Positions 27,628 to 39,263 are shown, numbered from the stretch's first letter. The stretch is DNA of 64,000 bases from Thermococcaceae archaeon (GCA_030156945.1 JASGLT010000004.1:1-64000), one strand, 5' to 3'. Notes: generated by a model from the sequence alone, not told the origin. Program-made: numbers and translations.

Positions 27628-28291
27628 GTACTACGCGAGGGCCCTAACCAAGGGAAAGTTCGCGCTGGTGAGCTTTGCTCTTCAGCCACTCTCTTTCATC
27701 TTCATAATCTACGTCGTGAGTGGCGGGAGATTCCTCGACAGGGCTCTGGCGGGAGCAATCGTGAGCTTCATAGCCGGAGTAGGTATAGCCGACCTCTCCA
27801 TCGAGCTCGTAGGTATGAAGGCCCGTTCGAAGTTCTACGACATAATAATGTCCCTCCCCGGTGGAAACTGGAGGAAGGCCCTTGGAATATCCATTGGAAT
27901 GAGCATCCCAGCCTTTCCCTACGTCACCCTCCTAACGCTCCTGATCTCGTGGCGTCTCGGATTGGAAGCAATACCCGGAATCTTGTTTGGAATAGTTTCT
28001 CTCTGGCTCTGGAGTGCTGGAGTTGGCTTCCTCATGGGGGTCAAGATAAAGGAGCCGCTCACCGTTATGAGACTCTCCAACCTAACCGTCACGGCCCTGA
28101 CGGTCTTCCCACCGGTCTACTATCCCGAAAGCGTCCTCCCGAAGAAGATCGCCCCACTGATGGGCCTTCTCCCAACGGTGAGCGTAGCCCAGTTGATGAC
28201 GGGGGGTGGTAGAAGCGCTTTTCTGATCTCGCTTTTCTGGGCCTTTTTCGGAGCGCTCCTCCTCTGGAGGTTTAGAGGGTTTGAAAGTTAG
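27611..28291 (+). CDS. ABC-2 type membrane permease
   Basis: A 226-residue integral membrane protein (LVSFALQPLSFIFIIYVVS, IVSFIAGVGIADLSIELVG, FPYVTLLTLLISW, GILFGIVSLWLWSAGVGFLMG, a VFPPVYYPESVLPKK loop, and a final LISLFWAFFGALLLW). Starts at ATG 27611 or 27614 with GGTGG just upstream, inside the ATPase gene. Substrate unknown. Confidence 0.8.
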   Translation: MMALIEYYARALTKGKFALVSFALQPLSFIFIIYVVSGGRFLDRALAGAIVSFIAGVGIADLSIELVGMKARSKFYDIIMSLPGGNWRKALGISIGMSIPAFPYVTLLTLLISWRLGLEAIPGILFGIVSLWLWSAGVGFLMGVKIKEPLTVMRLSNLTVTALTVFPPVYYPESVLPKKIAPLMGLLPTVSVAQLMTGGGRSAFLISLFWAFFGALLLWRFRGFES

Positions 28292-28303
28292 AATCTCTGG
28301 TAA

Positions 28304-28536
28304 TCACTCCATGATGTTTTCAAGTTTCGAGACCAATCTTACCATGGCGGTACGATGGAGGAAATAGAGACAGTTTACGTCGCGGAGAACATACACCCCG
28401 GGCCGTTGATGCATACCACATAGCGACCACCATGCGTACTGGTAGTAATCTTGTGTCAAACGATAGAATCATAGTTCAAAACAGTAGGAGAGCTGACACC
28501 AATGCCTTTTATCTGCTTGAGGAGCTTGAAGACTGA
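28304..28536 (+). pseudogene. Decayed vapC (PIN domain) remnant
   Basis: No intact frame, but two pieces of a PIN domain are readable in different frames. The first runs to MEEIETVYVAENIHPGP from 28355; after a shift of frame it continues as DAYHIATTMRTGSNLVSNDR and ends NAFYLLEELED with a stop at 28534-28536. The DAYH...SNDR...LEELED order is the usual C-terminal half of a VapC. The N-terminal aspartate region is gone. A frame change after an ABC operon points to a dead toxin gene whose antitoxin has been lost. Confidence 0.6.
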
Positions 28537-28544
28537 AACAAACT

Positions 28545-29141
28545 TCAAACCTCAGATAACTCCTCAATCTCTGCTTCCAGCCTCTTCAGCTTTCCCTTGA
28601 ACCTTCTGACCTGGGCGTTTGCTAAGTTTACGATTTTCTTAATGTAAGCTTCATCGACCCACAGTTCCCCGTTCTCACCAAGCGGGACGTCCATCCTCTC
28701 GGTTGAACGTATTTCAACGACCAGCTTCTTGTGGCTTACGCTCTTTATGTTGGAGTACTTAAAGCCCAAACCTATCGCGAGGTTTAGGAGCTTCACCGCG
28801 TCCTCAAGGGTTCTCGCCCCAACGTGGAGTATTGGGCTCCTGACCAGAAACCAGAGCTGGCCGGAGCGGTGTTTTCCCACCGCCTCAAAAACTTCCTCGA
28901 CGGTTACCTCCCTGTGCCACTTGCCGAGCCAGACGGAGTTCACCTTGTCACCAAAGTGCGGCATCTCCATGACCGAAATCCTTCCCGAGCAGGATGATGT
29001 CGTGAAGTAGTTTTGGAGGGCGTTTATCTTCTCCAGGAGCGGGATTATGTCATGATCCACCTTGTCCTCTTCAAGGGCCTTTCTCAGGCCTTCCATCGCC
29101 TTTTTCTTCTGATCGTCGAAGTTTTCAGTGTAGAGGAACAC
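28545..29141 (-). CDS. taw3: tRNA-Phe wybutosine/wyosine synthesis methyltransferase Taw3
   Basis: A 198-residue SAM-dependent enzyme that N4-methylates the wyosine intermediate at G37 of tRNA-Phe. The motif SSCSGRISVME is diagnostic of the TYW3/Taw3 family, with WFLVRSPILHVGARTLEDA later. The start is GTG 29141 preceded by GAGGTGATC, 11 bases after the stop of the helicase gene, so the two probably share a transcript. Its substrate tRNA-Phe is at 11116-11192. Confidence 0.9.
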   Translation of the reverse strand: MFLYTENFDDQKKKAMEGLRKALEEDKVDHDIIPLLEKINALQNYFTTSSCSGRISVMEMPHFGDKVNSVWLGKWHREVTVEEVFEAVGKHRSGQLWFLVRSPILHVGARTLEDAVKLLNLAIGLGFKYSNIKSVSHKKLVVEIRSTERMDVPLGENGELWVDEAYIKKIVNLANAQVRRFKGKLKRLEAEIEELSEV

Positions 29142-29152
29142 GCCTGATCACC

Positions 29153-31123
29153 TCACACCTCTATTAAAGTGCCTCTCCTCTTCACGAACTCGATAAACCT
29201 CCTGTAAGTTGGATGGTTCGAAAGCGTTGAGGAGTCCCCAAAAGCTATTAACTTTCTCTTGGCCCTCGTGAGTGAGACGTTGAGCCTCCTAAGGTCTGTA
29301 AGGAAGCCAAGTTCTCTCCTTCTGTTGGAGCGGACGAAAGACAGCACGATGACATCTTTTTCCCTCCCCTGGTAGCCGTCAACCGTTTTTACCTCGATAT
29401 CTTCGCCCACCATTGAGCTTATCAGGTCCCTCTGGTCGTCATAGGGCGTGATTACACCTATCCAGTCAGGCTTCACGCCCATCTCAAGGAGCTTCTCAAC
29501 GGTCTCCGCGACGAGCTTCGCCTCAATCGGGTTCTCTCTGCTGTCGCTCCCGCGCCTCTGCCTCTCGAAGCGGTCTTCCCTCTTTGAGGTGTCAATGAAG
29601 ACCAGCACGTTTTCAGGCTTAAGGGCTTCGTCCCAGGAGTTTCCGAACTCGGGCTCGCTGACCCCAAGGTCGGCCAGCATGATATTTTTAACGCTCTCGT
29701 GGGCCTCTATCTTTCCGTCGTAGAACTCCCTGCTCGGGAACTCCATCAGCCTCTCGTTCATCCTGTACTGGACCGTAAGCATCTCACTCTTTTCTGGATA
29801 GCGCTCGATGAGGCCTTCAAAGAGGGTCTTTGACAGCTCCTTTGCCTTCTCGCTCAGTATCGTCGGTGGAAGCTGTTTGTGGTCTCCAGCAAGCACGAAC
29901 CTTTTTGCTCTGTTTATCGGGATGAGGACGCTTGGGATGGTTGCCTGAGTCGCCTCATCTATTACAGCAACGTCGTATTCGCCGTAGTCAACCACTTCCA
30001 AGCCGGCTGAGGCGTTCGTCGTCAGAACCACGTCGGCTTCCTGGATTATCTCCCTCGCTATTCTTTCTTCAAGCTTCCTCGCATCGTCGAACGTCTTTTG
30101 CACCTGCTGGTTTATCATAATCCACTCCGCCATCTCCCTGATGAGTCTTGCAGGAACTCCCCTCGTCCCGATTCCCTTGTCAGCGAGTCTCAGAATCTCC
30201 TTATCGCTCAAACCCCTCCTGTATTTTGGTGCGGGCTTTGTGAAGGTGTCCCTCTTCTCCTTGAGGTTCTCACCGATGATTCTAAGCTCCCTAAGCTCGC
30301 CGTAGAGGTCGTGCTGGGTGATCAGGTAAGCTAACGTCGTCTCGTGGAGGGCTTTTGAGACCCTGCTCGGGTGGCCAACCCTCACCACCTTCAACCCTGA
30401 ATCTGCGAGCCTCTCGACTATATTGTCCACGGCAACGTTGCTCTCGGCGGTTGCGAGAACCTTATGGCCCCTCGCCACCTCCTGCCTTATCAGCTCCACC
30501 AGGGTTCTCGTTTTTCCAGTTCCAAAAGGCCCGTGAACGAGGAAGAAGTCTCCGCTACCGAGGGCCTTCGCTATTGCCTTCCTCTGGCTCGCGTTCAGGC
30601 TCTTGTCGAAGGGCTGGAACTCAACGGGTTCGCTCTCCTCAGGCTCCCTAAGGCCGAGGTACAGCTCAAGGGCCTTTCTCCCGCTCTCCCTCAGGTTGTC
30701 GAGGTTCTCCATCCAGCGCTTGAAAGTTATGTCGTTCGCGTATAGGTCAATCCTAACGCCCTTAAGCGCCCACTCCGGGACGGTTTCGAGGGCAACGGTG
30801 AGAAAGCGCTTTCCCTTCTCCACGACGGTTCCAACGAGGTCGCTCTTGAGCGGGTCGCGTTTGCTGATTACAACGAGGTCGCCGACGCTTATCTCGGTCT
30901 TTATCTCCCTATCCCTTCCATACCTCACCAGAAAATAGCCGAGCTCCTCCCCGATTACCTTTCCGTTGAGGCCAAGAACCGCCCTTCCAACCTTCTCTCG
31001 CTCCCTGCCGCTGAGGCGCCTCATCTCTAGGCGCATAGCCTCTATCTCGGCCTTCCGCTCCATCTCAACGAGTTCCTTGAGGTAAGCGATGAACTTCAAA
31101 AGCTTCTCCTGTTTTTCACCCAT
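29153..31123 (-). CDS. Superfamily 1 (UPF1/IGHMBP2/DNA2-like) helicase
   Basis: A 656-residue ATP-dependent nucleic-acid helicase. Walker A is [17 protein letters not shown] near residue 200, motif [11 protein letters not shown], motif [13 protein letters not shown], motif [20 protein letters not shown] and motif [11 protein letters not shown]. The N-terminal 190 residues include an OB-like insert region ([21 protein letters not shown]), as in IGHMBP2. It could act on DNA or RNA; coupling with taw3 gives a mild hint towards RNA. AAGGAAA precedes ATG 31123. Confidence 0.88.
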   Translation of the reverse strand: MGEKQEKLLKFIAYLKELVEMERKAEIEAMRLEMRRLSGREREKVGRAVLGLNGKVIGEELGYFLVRYGRDREIKTEISVGDLVVISKRDPLKSDLVGTVVEKGKRFLTVALETVPEWALKGVRIDLYANDITFKRWMENLDNLRESGRKALELYLGLREPEESEPVEFQPFDKSLNASQRKAIAKALGSGDFFLVHGPFGTGKTRTLVELIRQEVARGHKVLATAESNVAVDNIVERLADSGLKVVRVGHPSRVSKALHETTLAYLITQHDLYGELRELRIIGENLKEKRDTFTKPAPKYRRGLSDKEILRLADKGIGTRGVPARLIREMAEWIMINQQVQKTFDDARKLEERIAREIIQEADVVLTTNASAGLEVVDYGEYDVAVIDEATQATIPSVLIPINRAKRFVLAGDHKQLPPTILSEKAKELSKTLFEGLIERYPEKSEMLTVQYRMNERLMEFPSREFYDGKIEAHESVKNIMLADLGVSEPEFGNSWDEALKPENVLVFIDTSKREDRFERQRRGSDSRENPIEAKLVAETVEKLLEMGVKPDWIGVITPYDDQRDLISSMVGEDIEVKTVDGYQGREKDVIVLSFVRSNRRRELGFLTDLRRLNVSLTRAKRKLIAFGDSSTLSNHPTYRRFIEFVKRRGTLIEV

Positions 31124-31171
31124 TTTCCTTCCCGGGTTCGAGAAAGAGGGGGTGCTTAAAAGTGTTGAGGG

Positions 31172-31227
31172 TGGTCAGCCCATGCGAGTTTCCTCATCGC
31201 TCGGACGAAACTTCCCTCATCATCCCG
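31172..31227 (-). ncRNA. Box C/D guide sRNA
   Basis: Reading on the minus strand: C box ATGATGA (31223-31217), 12-base guide GGGAAGTTTCGT (31216-31205), D' box CCGA (31204-31201), a short spacer, C' box GCGATGAG (31199-31192), 13-base guide AAACTCGCATGGG (31191-31179) and D box CTGA (31178-31175). Order and spacing match archaeal box C/D sRNAs. A box A (CTTTTTAAC, 31255-31247) puts the transcript start at about 31225, right at the 5' end. By the fifth-base rule the D guide would methylate a U within CCCAUGCGAG and the D' guide an A within ACGAAACUUCCC; I could not place these in rRNA. Confidence 0.7.
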
Positions 31228-31255
31228 GAGGGAATAGAAGGGAGGGGTTAAAAAG

Positions 31256-31519
31256 CTAAGCTCTTCGTCCCGCTGAGACAAGCGCCAGTATCTCCCTGTG
31301 GAATGAGCGCAGCGCCCTTAGGTGCTTCTGCTCTATGCGGCCCTCCCACGAAATCCGCTCGTAGAACAGTTCGAGTTCGCTGAGAATACCCTCAAGCTCC
31401 TCCTTTGCACGGCCACTGTACCCGTTGCTCAAAAGTTTGCCCCTCAGGAACGGCATTACCTCCCGGGGACGGCCAAGTGCAGCCCAGAAAAGACCTTCCT
31501 TCAGGATTTCACCAATCAT
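31256..31519 (-). CDS. Small conserved hypothetical protein
   Basis: An 87-residue basic, helical protein (MIGEILKEGLFWAALGRPRE ... RALRSFHREILALVSAGRRA). GAGGAC lies just before the ATG. No family recognised; the composition and binding site suggest it is real. It precedes the sRNA and helicase on the same strand, and its stop region overlaps the sRNA promoter. Confidence 0.6.
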   Translation of the reverse strand: MIGEILKEGLFWAALGRPREVMPFLRGKLLSNGYSGRAKEELEGILSELELFYERISWEGRIEQKHLRALRSFHREILALVSAGRRA

Positions 31520-31736
31520 GTCCTCAAATTTGAAGCCGCTTCTCCTCTCAACTTTCTCCTTAGCGATGGGTTTGGTACTCCCCCCTCATGGCGAATCACC
31601 GGCTTCCACTTTACCCTCAACTATTTTAACTTTTTGGAAAGTTGGCTGAACATATGGCAAGATTGGGCCGAAAACAGAAGGCAAAATTCGAAGTTCTGTC
31701 AAAAACCCTTAAAAACCCCTGCTTAGTTCATGTTAA

Positions 31737-33221
<1,485 letters not shown>

Positions 33222-33287
33222 CCTCTTTTCACCCTTTTCTGTCCAAAAGCGTTTAAACCCAATTCCCAACCCTAACTTGGTGGTGAC

Positions 33288-34688
33288 ATGGCCTCAATTG
33301 GAATCGTTGGCGGTGGCATCGCTGGACTTACAGCCGCTCTTGCTCTAGCGGAGCGCGGTCACGAGGTCACCCTCATCCACACCGGAATAAAGAAAACGAA
33401 CTCCTACCTCGCCCAGGCGGGCATAGCCCTCCCGCTCCTGGAGGGAGACTCGATAAAGGCCCATGTTATTGACACATTGAGGGGCGGAAAATACCTTAAC
33501 GACGAAGAAGTCGTGTGGAATGTTGTATCAAAGGCCAGCGAGGCCTATGACTTCCTCCTCTCGCTCGGCATGGAGTTTGAAACCAACGAAACCGAGGGCG
33601 GGCACTCTTTTCCAAGGGTCTTCACGATAAAGAACGAGACCGGGAAACACCTCACCAAGATACTATACCTCCACGCGAAAGAGAGGGGGGTTAGCTTCAT
33701 CAAAGGAGTTGGAGAAGAGCTCGCAATAAAGCACGGGAAAGCCTATGGTGTTTTTGTGAACGGCGAATTCCTCAAGTTCGATGCCACGGTTGTGGCTTCT
33801 GGCGGCTTCACTGGGCTTTTCAAATACACCGCAGGCTCTCCTATGAACCTCGGAACCCTCATTGGGGATGCAGTATTGAAGGGCGCTTTTGCGAGGGATT
33901 TGGAGTTCGTTCAGTTCCATCCGACCGGATTCATGGGAAAGGAGGGCGTTAAGCTCATCAGCGAGGCCGTGAGGGGAGCCGGTGCGAAGCTCGTAACCGA
34001 AGATGGAGAGCGCTTCGTGAACGAGCTTTCCACGAGGGACATCGTGGCGAGGGCAATCTATCTGAAAATGCAGGAAGGAAAGCGAGTATTCCTCGATGCG
34101 ACTGGTATAGGAGACTTTAAGAAGAAGTTTCCACAGATCTACGCCTTCCTTCGGAAAGAAGGTATAGATCCTTCAAGGGACTTGATACAGGTATCACCGA
34201 TAGCCCACTACACGATAGGTGGCATAGCGGTTGACCTCTGGTACAGAAGTAGCATCAAAAACCTCTACGCTATCGGTGAAGCCGCGAGCAACGGCTTCCA
34301 TGGAGCCAACAGACTCGCGAGCAACTCGCTCCTCGAGTGCATTGTTTCCGGCCTCGAAGTTGCCAGGACAATAGCGAGGGACAAACCGAGGGTCAGAGAG
34401 GTAAAAGACCCTCCCTATCACGGCTACGAGACTGGAGATGTCGAATCCCTGCGGAGGATCCTCTGGGAGCACGCGGGCATAGTTAGAAATGCAAAGAGCC
34501 TCAGGGAAGGGTTGAAGAAGCTGGAAGGCGTTGAAGCAGACCCGAGGCTCAAGCTCCTGGCCAAGGGCGTCCTTGAGTGTGCTTTAGCAAGGGAGGAAAG
34601 CAGGGGAGCCCACTATAGGGAAGACTTCCCTCTCATGCGCAAGGAGTTCGAGAGGCCGAGCTTCTTCGATGGGAAGTGCATGCTCTAA
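33288..34688 (+). CDS. nadB: L-aspartate oxidase NadB
   Basis: A 466-residue FAD flavoprotein converting L-aspartate to iminoaspartate for quinolinate synthesis; in an anaerobe fumarate is the probable electron acceptor. FAD motif GIVGGGIAGLTAALALAERG at the N-terminus, then LAQAGIA, VVASGGFTGLFKYTAGSP, EFVQFHPTGF, HYTIGGIAVD and GLHGANRLASNSLLE-type GFHGANRLASNSLLECIV. Shorter than E. coli NadB (about 540). GGTGGTGAC precedes the ATG. nadA follows 63 bases later. Confidence 0.92.
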   Translation: MASIGIVGGGIAGLTAALALAERGHEVTLIHTGIKKTNSYLAQAGIALPLLEGDSIKAHVIDTLRGGKYLNDEEVVWNVVSKASEAYDFLLSLGMEFETNETEGGHSFPRVFTIKNETGKHLTKILYLHAKERGVSFIKGVGEELAIKHGKAYGVFVNGEFLKFDATVVASGGFTGLFKYTAGSPMNLGTLIGDAVLKGAFARDLEFVQFHPTGFMGKEGVKLISEAVRGAGAKLVTEDGERFVNELSTRDIVARAIYLKMQEGKRVFLDATGIGDFKKKFPQIYAFLRKEGIDPSRDLIQVSPIAHYTIGGIAVDLWYRSSIKNLYAIGEAASNGFHGANRLASNSLLECIVSGLEVARTIARDKPRVREVKDPPYHGYETGDVESLRRILWEHAGIVRNAKSLREGLKKLEGVEADPRLKLLAKGVLECALAREESRGAHYREDFPLMRKEFERPSFFDGKCML

Positions 34689-34751
34689 CCAAAGGTGTCC
34701 AAAAACCCTTTTAATGCCCTTTCACATACCACCAGCACAAGGGGTGAGACG

Positions 34752-35660
34752 ATGGAGATGGAAAAGCTCATCGAGGAGATAAACCGGCTTAAAGAGGAGA
34801 GAAACGCGATAATCATGGCTCACAACTACCAGTTGCCTGAGATACAGGACATAGCGGACTTCCTCGGCGACAGCCTTGAGCTCGCGAGGAAAGCTGTAAA
34901 CGTTGAGGCGGACGTGATAGTGTTTGCCGGCGTTGACTTCATGGCCGAGACGGCTAAGATACTCAACCCCGAGAAGACCGTCCTCCTCCCAACCAGAAGG
35001 GCCACCTGCGCGATGGCCAACATGCTCACCGTGAATCACATCCTTGAGGCCAAGAAACAATATCCAGATGCCCCCGTGGTGCTCTACGTGAACAGTTCAG
35101 CGGAGGCCAAGGCCTACGCTGACGTTACGGTTACCTCAGCCAACGCCGTGAAGGTGGTTGAAAAACTCGACTCCGATGTCATAATCTTCGGCCCGGACAA
35201 GAACCTTGCCCACTATGTAGCGAAGGTTACCGGCAAGAAGGTCATCCCCATCCCGGCCCACGGGCACTGCTACGTCCACGAGAGGTTCACGCTCGAGGAC
35301 GTGGAAAGGGCGAGAAAGCTCTATCTAAACGCCAAGCTCATGGTTCACCCCGAGTGCAGGCCGGAGGTGCAGGAAGAGGCCGACGTTATCGTCTCAACCG
35401 GCGGTATGATTAAGAGAGCACCCGAATGGAACGAGTGGGTCGTCTTCACGGAGAGGGAGATGGTTTACCGCCTGAGCAAGCTCTATCCAAACATAAAGTT
35501 CCACCCGGCGAGGGAGGACTTCTTCTGCATCGGCATGAAGGCGATAACCCTCAACCACATCTACGAGTCGCTGAGGGACATGAAGTACGAGGTTGAAGTA
35601 CCGGCGGAGATAGCGGAGAGGGCGAGGAAAGCCATAGAGAGAATGCTGGAGATGAGCTAA
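34752..35660 (+). CDS. nadA: Quinolinate synthase NadA
   Basis: A 302-residue [4Fe-4S] enzyme condensing iminoaspartate with dihydroxyacetone phosphate. The three cluster cysteines are in [19 protein letters not shown] and [30 protein letters not shown] is the N-terminal signature. ATG 34752 follows GGGTGAGACG; the frame is open 19 codons further, but a CCTTTTAAT box A-like element (about 34708-34717) lies inside that extension. Confidence 0.93.
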   Translation: MEMEKLIEEINRLKEERNAIIMAHNYQLPEIQDIADFLGDSLELARKAVNVEADVIVFAGVDFMAETAKILNPEKTVLLPTRRATCAMANMLTVNHILEAKKQYPDAPVVLYVNSSAEAKAYADVTVTSANAVKVVEKLDSDVIIFGPDKNLAHYVAKVTGKKVIPIPAHGHCYVHERFTLEDVERARKLYLNAKLMVHPECRPEVQEEADVIVSTGGMIKRAPEWNEWVVFTEREMVYRLSKLYPNIKFHPAREDFFCIGMKAITLNHIYESLRDMKYEVEVPAEIAERARKAIERMLEMS

Positions 35661-35806
35661 GTTTTCAGGAATTTAAGCTCTTTTCTAGGTTTCTCCCCTA
35701 AATTCAAACTCCAAAAACGCAGGACATACTTTAATGAAGTCCTGAAAACCCCCAGATTATTACACCAGATGTCTTTCGGGAATTTGGACAAAATATCCAC
35801 AGAACA

Positions 35807-35815
35807 ATTTATAAG
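35807..35815 (+). promoter_or_regulatory. Box A of the NSS transporter gene
   Basis: ATTTATAAG, placing the start of transcription near 35838. This rules out TTG 35819 and supports TTG 35849, which follows the binding site GGAGAGGG by six bases. It also shows that the transporter is not simply read through from nadA. Confidence 0.6.
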
Positions 35816-35848
35816 AACTTGCTAAATCTCCAAAGGAGAGGGAAGGAC

Positions 35849-37159
35849 TTGAGGAGGACCGGAACTCTTTACTTAGTGCTCGTAGTCGGGGCTTACATGG
35901 TTGGCCTTGGGAACGTGTGGCGATTTCCCAAACTTCTGCTGGAATATGGTACGGGAGGATTACTGTTATACCTCGTGTTCGTCGTGATTTTCGCCGAGTT
36001 TATAGCAATAACCCTCGAAGTTGCGAGAAGGAAAGTGGGCAGGCTCATAGAGTACTACAATAGGGAATTTGGATTGCCCTCGCTTCCTCTCGCTTTCCTG
36101 ATATTTGACATCATGTTTCTTGGGTACTACTCAACCGTTGGTGGCTGGTCCATATCCGGCCTATTTGTGGAGGATCCACCCAAGAGCGTTTTCTGGACCC
36201 TTCTAAGCGTTGTCGCCTTTATAATTCTGGTCTTTCTAATACCCCTTTGGGGAAGGGACAGGGTCTTTGATTTCATGGTAGTCTCCCTTTTGATTTTCAT
36301 TGCCATGATGGGTTATATAATCTGGGACATGTACATTCACGTCGGGGGTAATGGACCGACCTTGGAAAAAATACATGAAATTATGGTATGGAAGGGGCTT
36401 TCAATAAAAATGGCGGTGGAAATGGCGGCACAGGCTGCCTACTCCCTCGGAGTGGGTCTCGGCTTCTATTTGATACTCGGGACATACCTTCCCTCCAAAG
36501 TCTCCCCCAAAAGCCTGGCCTTTGGTGGCGCCCTTTTGGACACCCTTTCATCGTTCCTTGGACTGGGAATGACATTGCTGGCAGTATCCATAGTCCCCAC
36601 TGCCGCTGCTACCGGAACTGAAATCGTCTTCCACCTGGTGCCCTGGATAATCTCAAACGAGCTCAACCTGCCCCTGCTGAGGTTCGGATTTAACGTCACA
36701 GTACTCCTCGCGGCAATCTCCAGCATGATACCCCTTGGAGAGGTGGCCAGCACAATATACGCGGACGCAACTGGAATGCACAGGGAAGACGGGATACTGA
36801 CGGTCGCCATCATCACCATCTTCATAGGGGTCCTGAATACGCTCCTGATCAGCTACGGAGTGGATGCCATTGGGCTATTTGACAGCATCATATCAATGTT
36901 CATCTTCTTTGGAGCCATAATCTCCATCATGGGATTCGGTAGAGAAAACATCTCCCTCCCAGAGAAACTATTTGCAGGCATCTCGGTAGTTCTAACGGGG
37001 GCAATTGGACTCCATTACCTCATCACCACACTATTAAGAGGGGATTATCTCGCTCCCGGAGCCATAATAGCAGCTTTCATAACTATTATCCTGCTGAACA
37101 GACCCCTGCGCAAGAGTCTTGGAAAGATAAACCGGAGGAGATACCTCTCCCATCTATGA
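35849..37159 (+). CDS. Sodium-dependent transporter, NSS/SNF family
   Basis: A 436-residue integral membrane protein with about eleven membrane segments. The first carries the family signature GLGNVWRFPKLLLEYG, which forms sodium and substrate sites in LeuT-like symporters. Members mostly carry amino acids. It lies between nadA and nadC, so a substrate linked to NAD synthesis (aspartate, for instance) is possible but unproven. The start is an uncommon TTG, chosen from promoter and ribosome binding site positions. Confidence 0.85.
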   Translation: MRRTGTLYLVLVVGAYMVGLGNVWRFPKLLLEYGTGGLLLYLVFVVIFAEFIAITLEVARRKVGRLIEYYNREFGLPSLPLAFLIFDIMFLGYYSTVGGWSISGLFVEDPPKSVFWTLLSVVAFIILVFLIPLWGRDRVFDFMVVSLLIFIAMMGYIIWDMYIHVGGNGPTLEKIHEIMVWKGLSIKMAVEMAAQAAYSLGVGLGFYLILGTYLPSKVSPKSLAFGGALLDTLSSFLGLGMTLLAVSIVPTAAATGTEIVFHLVPWIISNELNLPLLRFGFNVTVLLAAISSMIPLGEVASTIYADATGMHREDGILTVAIITIFIGVLNTLLISYGVDAIGLFDSIISMFIFFGAIISIMGFGRENISLPEKLFAGISVVLTGAIGLHYLITTLLRGDYLAPGAIIAAFITIILLNRPLRKSLGKINRRRYLSHL

Positions 37160-37233
37160 AATTGTGCTCCATCCCTTCGAATCAAACGGAAGAGAAATAA
37201 ACCCCCAAGTTCCCCTTTCTTCGAGGTGGTGGG

Positions 37234-38067
37234 ATGGTTCCGCTTAACTACCTGCTCCGTTTCATTGAGGAGGATGCACCTTTTGGAGACATCACAAGTG
37301 AAGCCGTGATTCCGGAGGATGTAAAAGCCAAGGCTATCATAATAGCAAAGGGGGATGGCGTTATTGCGGGCGTTGAAGAGGCTAAAGCGCTTTTTGAGCA
37401 CTTTGGGGTCAAAGTGAGTGTCAAAAAGCACGATGGTGAACGGGTTAAAAAAGGAGACGTGATACTTCAGCTCGAAGGTAACGCGAGGAAAATCCTTCTG
37501 GTGGAGAGAACAGCCCTGAACGTTATGGGCAGGATGAGCGGGATCGCTACGGAGGTCAGAAGGCTCGTGGATAAAGTTAAGGCCATGAACCCAAAGGTCA
37601 GGATTGCAGGGACAAGAAAAACCCTCCTAAAACCAATAGACAAGCGCGCGATCCTCATTGGAGGCGGAGAGCCCCATCGCTTCTCGCTCAGCGACGCGAT
37701 ACTCATAAAGGACAACCACCTGGCGTTAGTTCCACTCGAAGAGGCCATAAAACGAGCTAAGGAGTTCTCCGTCTATAAGGTCGTCGAGGTTGAAGTGGAG
37801 AACCTTGAGGATGCCCTGAAAGCCGCCAGAGCCGGGGCGGATGTCATCATGCTCGACAACATGAAGCCGGAGGAAATCGAGAAGGTTCTTGAGGCACTAA
37901 AGCGTGAGAGACTAAGGGATAAGGTCAAAATCGAAGTTTCCGGCGGGATAACCCCCGAGAACATAACGGAGTACGCGAGGCTCGACATCGATGTTATCAG
38001 CCTCGGCTACCTAACCCACTCCGTCAGGAACTTCGACGTCAGCCTTGAGGTCATTGGGAGGGCTTGA
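37234..38067 (+). CDS. nadC: Nicotinate-nucleotide pyrophosphorylase (carboxylating) NadC
   Basis: A 277-residue quinolinate phosphoribosyltransferase, making nicotinate mononucleotide from quinolinate and PRPP. Motifs: EEDAPFGDITSEAVIP, LLVERTALNVMGRMSGIAT, IAGTRKTLLKPIDKRAIL-type GTRKT, KDNHLALVPLEEAIKRA, DVIMLDNMKPEEI and VSGGITPENI. GAGGTGGTGGG precedes the ATG. It completes the nadB-nadA-nadC set, with the transporter between. Confidence 0.93.
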   Translation: MVPLNYLLRFIEEDAPFGDITSEAVIPEDVKAKAIIIAKGDGVIAGVEEAKALFEHFGVKVSVKKHDGERVKKGDVILQLEGNARKILLVERTALNVMGRMSGIATEVRRLVDKVKAMNPKVRIAGTRKTLLKPIDKRAILIGGGEPHRFSLSDAILIKDNHLALVPLEEAIKRAKEFSVYKVVEVEVENLEDALKAARAGADVIMLDNMKPEEIEKVLEALKRERLRDKVKIEVSGGITPENITEYARLDIDVISLGYLTHSVRNFDVSLEVIGRA

Positions 38068-38160
38068 ATTGGGAGATTAACCCATTAGTGGCCCCTTTCC
38101 GTTTCTCTCATTGACCCCAGGATTGAAACTTCCATTGTGCAATCTACCGCACAGGGACAA

Positions 38161-38170
38161 GGTTTATATT
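38161..38170 (+). promoter_or_regulatory. Box A of the pdxS-pdxT unit
   Basis: GGTTTATATT, about 55 bases before the pdxS ATG; transcription would start near 38191. Confidence 0.5.
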
Positions 38171-38221
38171 CAAGTTTTGCCTTGAAATTATTGCAAGTAA
38201 AAACTTGAAAAGGTGATGGAG

Positions 38222-39229
38222 ATGGGAAAGCTGGACGTTATTCAGGCTAAGGGTACCGAGAGGCTGAAGAGGGGATTCGCCAAGATGGTGAAGGGCGGCG
38301 TCATAATGGACGTCACCAACGCTGAGCAGGCGAGAATAGCCGAAGAGGCAGGAGCAGTCTCCGTCATGGCCCTCCACCGCGTCCCTGCTGATATCAGAAA
38401 AGCCGGCGGCGTCGCCAGGATGGCACCGATAGAGAAGATCCAGGAGATTATGGACGCCGTTACAATTCCTGTGATGGCGAAGGTCAGGATAGGCCACGTC
38501 GCCGAGGCGAAGATACTCGAAGCCCTTGGAGTGGACATGATAGACGAGAGTGAGGTTCTCACTCCCTCAGACCCGTACTTCCACATTGACAAGCGCGAGT
38601 TCACAGTACCTTTCGTCTGCGGGGCGAGAAACCTTGGTGAGGCCGTCAGGAGGATATGGGAAGGCGCTGCCATGATCAGAACCAAGGGCGAGGCTGGAAC
38701 CGGAAACATCGTTGAGGCAGTAAGGCACGTCCGCCTCGTTGCTGAGGGCATCAGGCAGATTCAAGCAATGACTGACGATCAGGTCTACGCCGTTGCCGAA
38801 AAGTTCGCGGAACCCTACCTCAGGCTCTCCCTCAACGTCAAGGAGATAGCTGGACTTCCGCAGAGAGTCCTCGACAACGAGCCGATCTACGGCCACTATA
38901 CCTACCGCGAGATCGTTGACGGGCTCTACAAGATACTCCTTGAGATCAAGAAGCTTGGAAGGCTTCCTGTCGTCAACTTCGCTGCCGGTGGCGTCGCAAC
39001 GCCCGCAGACGCGGCACTCATGATGCAGATGGGCATGGACGGTGTCTTCGTCGGCTCTGGAATCTTCAAGAGCTCCAACCCGCCGAAGATGGCGAGGGCG
39101 ATAGTTGAAGCCGTCAACCACTGGGACGAGCCTGACGTTCTCGTCGAGATCAGCAAGGAGATAGGCGAGCCTATGCGCGGGCAGGACATCGAGGAGCTTG
39201 AGGTAAGGCTCGAGGAGAGGGGCGTCTGA
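38222..39229 (+). CDS. pdxS: Pyridoxal 5'-phosphate synthase subunit PdxS
   Basis: A 335-residue barrel enzyme that builds PLP from ribose 5-phosphate, glyceraldehyde 3-phosphate and ammonia. The sequence [41 protein letters not shown] and [17 protein letters not shown] is very strongly conserved in the family. ATG 38222 is used because GGTGA (38212-38216) lies five bases before it; GTG 38213 and ATG 38216 overlap that site. PdxT follows after 34 bases. Confidence 0.96.
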   Translation: MGKLDVIQAKGTERLKRGFAKMVKGGVIMDVTNAEQARIAEEAGAVSVMALHRVPADIRKAGGVARMAPIEKIQEIMDAVTIPVMAKVRIGHVAEAKILEALGVDMIDESEVLTPSDPYFHIDKREFTVPFVCGARNLGEAVRRIWEGAAMIRTKGEAGTGNIVEAVRHVRLVAEGIRQIQAMTDDQVYAVAEKFAEPYLRLSLNVKEIAGLPQRVLDNEPIYGHYTYREIVDGLYKILLEIKKLGRLPVVNFAAGGVATPADAALMMQMGMDGVFVGSGIFKSSNPPKMARAIVEAVNHWDEPDVLVEISKEIGEPMRGQDIEELEVRLEERGV

Positions 39230-39263
39230 TTTCCTCTTTTCTTTCCGCTTTGGAGGTGATAAA

